Of a stretch of 33,249 nucleotides of DNA, positions 31,870-33,249 are shown piece after piece. The notes below the pieces were generated by a model, which made no database searches, had not been told where the DNA came from, and saw only the letters and a list, made by a program, of their open reading frames with translations. The position numbers were made by a program, and so were the translations under genes. Source of the DNA: Pelagibius sp050290145 (GTDB lineage: Bacteria > Pseudomonadota > Alphaproteobacteria > Kiloniellales > Kiloniellaceae); the NCBI GenBank assembly GCA_050290145.1, contig JBNKHC010000137.1, forward strand, positions 1 to 33,249. Direction: 5' to 3'. Every line of letters begins with the position of its first letter. Position 1 is the stretch's first letter.

Positions 31870-32634
31870 TCAGGCCTTCTTTGCTTTGGTCGCTCGCCGT
31901 CGGGAGGTTCCTTCGGCAACAGACGGTGACGAGTCTTCTTTCTGGTCCGGAACGGCGCCTTCGCTTTCGAGTGTCGCCTTCCAGCGGCGGCGCCCGGCCA
32001 GGGCATGTGCCTCGCCGAGCTTGCGCGCCAATACGGCATCGCCTGCCTTCAGGGCCGCGATCAGTGCTTTGTGTTCCTCGTTCGATTCACGCATGCGCTC
32101 TTGCGTGTGGAGCGAACGCTGCCGGGTGAGGTGAGTCTCGTTGATCAAAGTCTGGTAGGTCTGCTGCGCGCAACCATGTCGCGCATAGACAATGCTGTCT
32201 TCGTGGAACTGAAGATTAAGCCGGTAGTAGGTCGTGGGATCGTTGGCCGCAATGGCGGCATCCATCTGCTCGACGTACTTCTCGAGGCTGGCGATTTCCT
32301 CGTTGGATATCCGTTCTGCGAGGCGCCCGCAGATAAACCCGTAGACGACCGCCCGGACGTCATAGAGCTCGGTCGCCTCTTCCGGAGAAACCTCGCGCAC
32401 GAAGAAGCCCTGGTTGAGACGTGTCGTGACCAGCTGAGCGCGCTCCAGAGCCCTCATAGCCTCGCGGACGGGGCCGCGGCTGACGCCGAACTGCTGAGCC
32501 AGAGCCTGCTCGTTCAGGCGATCTCCGGCACGGAGTTCGCCGCTCACGATCAGACGCTCCAGCTCTTCCTGAACGATGGCCGTCAGGGACTGCGCACGGC
32601 GCAGGGCGATAGCTTCAAGGACATTGTCGCTCAT
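31870..32634 (-). CDS. GntR-family regulator, FadR/FCD subgroup
   Basis: 254 residues. The N-terminal winged helix contains LIVSGELRAGDRLNEQALAQQFGVSRGPVREAMRALE (about 30-66). The FCD effector domain (about 85-225) shows VRAVVYGFICGRLAE, NLQFHEDSIVYARH and ESNEEHKALIAALKAGDA with the histidines that normally hold a metal ion. The Lys/Arg-rich tail RRRATKAKKA is unusual. It precedes tctCBA on the same strand and is divergent from the CoA-transferase gene across a large inverted repeat, so it probably controls both. There is no ribosome site before the ATG, and the -10 box is 7 bases upstream, which suggests a leaderless message. Confidence 0.92.
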   Translation of the reverse strand: MSDNVLEAIALRRAQSLTAIVQEELERLIVSGELRAGDRLNEQALAQQFGVSRGPVREAMRALERAQLVTTRLNQGFFVREVSPEEATELYDVRAVVYGFICGRLAERISNEEIASLEKYVEQMDAAIAANDPTTYYRLNLQFHEDSIVYARHGCAQQTYQTLINETHLTRQRSLHTQERMRESNEEHKALIAALKAGDAVLARKLGEAHALAGRRRWKATLESEGAVPDQKEDSSPSVAEGTSRRRATKAKKA

Positions 32635-32640
32635 GCCGGT

Positions 32641-32709
32641 ATTAGCGCGGGCGGGAATATGATTGTCAACAGTCTTCCGTATTTTGTCTTCTGTTGATCG
32701 TTGACAATC
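32641..32709. promoter_or_regulatory. Operator/promoter between the FCD regulator and CoA-transferase
   Basis: GATTGTCAAC (32661-32670) and GTTGACAATC (32700-32709) form a perfect 10-base inverted repeat, with a second, inner pair CAACAG (32667-32672) and CTGTTG (32691-32696). For the regulator, TTGACA (32669-32664), 17 bases and GCTAAT (32646-32641) make a good minus-strand promoter whose -35 lies inside the left arm. The right arm also contains TTGACA, on the plus strand. Binding of the regulator here would repress its own gene. Confidence 0.65.
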
Positions 32710-32754
32710 TACCAGATGCGGGTCAGCTTCCTTGAAAAATTCCGGAGGATGCCG

Positions 32755-33249
32755 ATGCCGTTCACGCCCGCCTCGCCTGCTCTTTCGCGGTTCACCGTGC
32801 TGGACCTGACCAGGGTCAGGTCAGGGCCGACTTGCGTGCGTCAGTTGGCGGATTGGGGCGCCAACGTGATCAAGATCGAGATGCCCGAGGCGCTCGACGC
32901 GGCCGAAGGCCCTGGCGGCCCGCGGCAGGGCTCGGATTTCCAGAACCTGCACCGCAACAAGCGCGCGATAACCCTCAACCTGAAATCGGCGGAAGGATTG
33001 GAAGTCTTCAAGCGCCTGGCCGCCGAGGCGGATGTCGTCGTCGAGAACTTCAGACCCGATGTGAAAACCAGGCTCGGCATTGACTTTGAGAGCTTGAAGG
33101 CCGTCAACCCGCGGCTGGTCTATGCCTCCATCTCCGGCTTCGGGCAGGATGGCCCCTACGCGAAGCGCCCCGGGTTCGACCAGATCGCCCAGGGCATGGG
33201 CGGGCTGATGTCGATCACCGGCAAGCCCGGCCAGGGGCCGATGCGGGTC
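32755..33249 (+). CDS. CaiB/BaiF family CoA-transferase, N-terminal part (cut by window edge)
   Basis: The first 165 residues of a family III CoA-transferase: FTVLDLTRVRSGPTCVRQLADWGANVIKIE, the RNKRAITLNLKS segment, ADVVVENFRPDVKTRLGID and YASISGFGQDGPYAKRPGFDQIAQGMGGLM. The family aspartate that carries the acyl-CoA would be expected after GFGQDGPY and may lie just beyond the window. GGAGG (32744-32748) directly touches ATG 32749 but is 6 bases from ATG 32755, which is therefore chosen. It probably activates the carboxylic acid taken up by TctCBA to its CoA thioester. Confidence 0.92.
   Translation, partial: MPFTPASPALSRFTVLDLTRVRSGPTCVRQLADWGANVIKIEMPEALDAAEGPGGPRQGSDFQNLHRNKRAITLNLKSAEGLEVFKRLAAEADVVVENFRPDVKTRLGIDFESLKAVNPRLVYASISGFGQDGPYAKRPGFDQIAQGMGGLMSITGKPGQGPMRV

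Noticed and set aside
1..33249. CRISPR array, insertion sequence or prophage
   Set aside because: No regularly spaced repeats, transposase, integrase or phage structural genes were found on either strand.

Overview
This is GC-rich bacterial DNA with tightly packed operons. Three substrate-binding-protein transport systems, a cbbQ/cbbO-type pair and a DMSP-demethylase-like gene suggest a heterotrophic alphaproteobacterium, probably marine or saline and perhaps Rhodospirillales/Kiloniellales-like. The organism assignment is inference; the gene calls rest on recognisable motifs.

Left edge (1-2280): a methylated-sulfur locus. A selenium-binding protein/methanethiol oxidase gene (mtoX type, minus strand, cut by the window edge) diverges from an IclR regulator, which is followed by a DmdA-like tetrahydrofolate-dependent demethylase. 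Bases 2281-2897 hold no convincing gene.

Centre (2898-16986): an amide-utilisation regulon about 14 kb long, all on the plus strand. Order: NCS1 permease, MetX-like alpha/beta hydrolase, amiC (cytoplasmic amide sensor), amiR (ANTAR antiterminator), urt/fmd-type ABC transporter (binding protein, two permeases, two ATPases), aliphatic amidase amiE, then a CbbQ-type AAA+ ATPase and a CbbO-type VWA protein. Three leaders of the form hexaloop hairpin, second hexaloop hairpin, intrinsic terminator occur at 2951-3044, 7720-7800 and 7829-7909. The first two share a near-identical promoter, TTGACTCGC-N11-GGCTAGC, and the second promoter overlaps the amiR stop codon. They look like AmiR targets that make both transcription units amide-inducible by antitermination. 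This is the most interesting system in the window.

Junction (16987-17842): a gene-poor scar with two copies of a tRNA-fMet-like 3' end, a terminator and a decayed short-chain dehydrogenase.

Right half (17846-33249): RidA and a DMT exporter (minus); a flavin monooxygenase with an N-terminal NTF2-like region and a DapA-family lyase (plus); a complete Liv-type (HAAT) ABC transporter (minus); one orphan hypothetical gene at 27653-28240; a TctCBA tripartite tricarboxylate transporter with its FCD-type GntR regulator (minus); and, divergent from the regulator across a large inverted repeat, the start of a CaiB/BaiF CoA-transferase that runs off the window.
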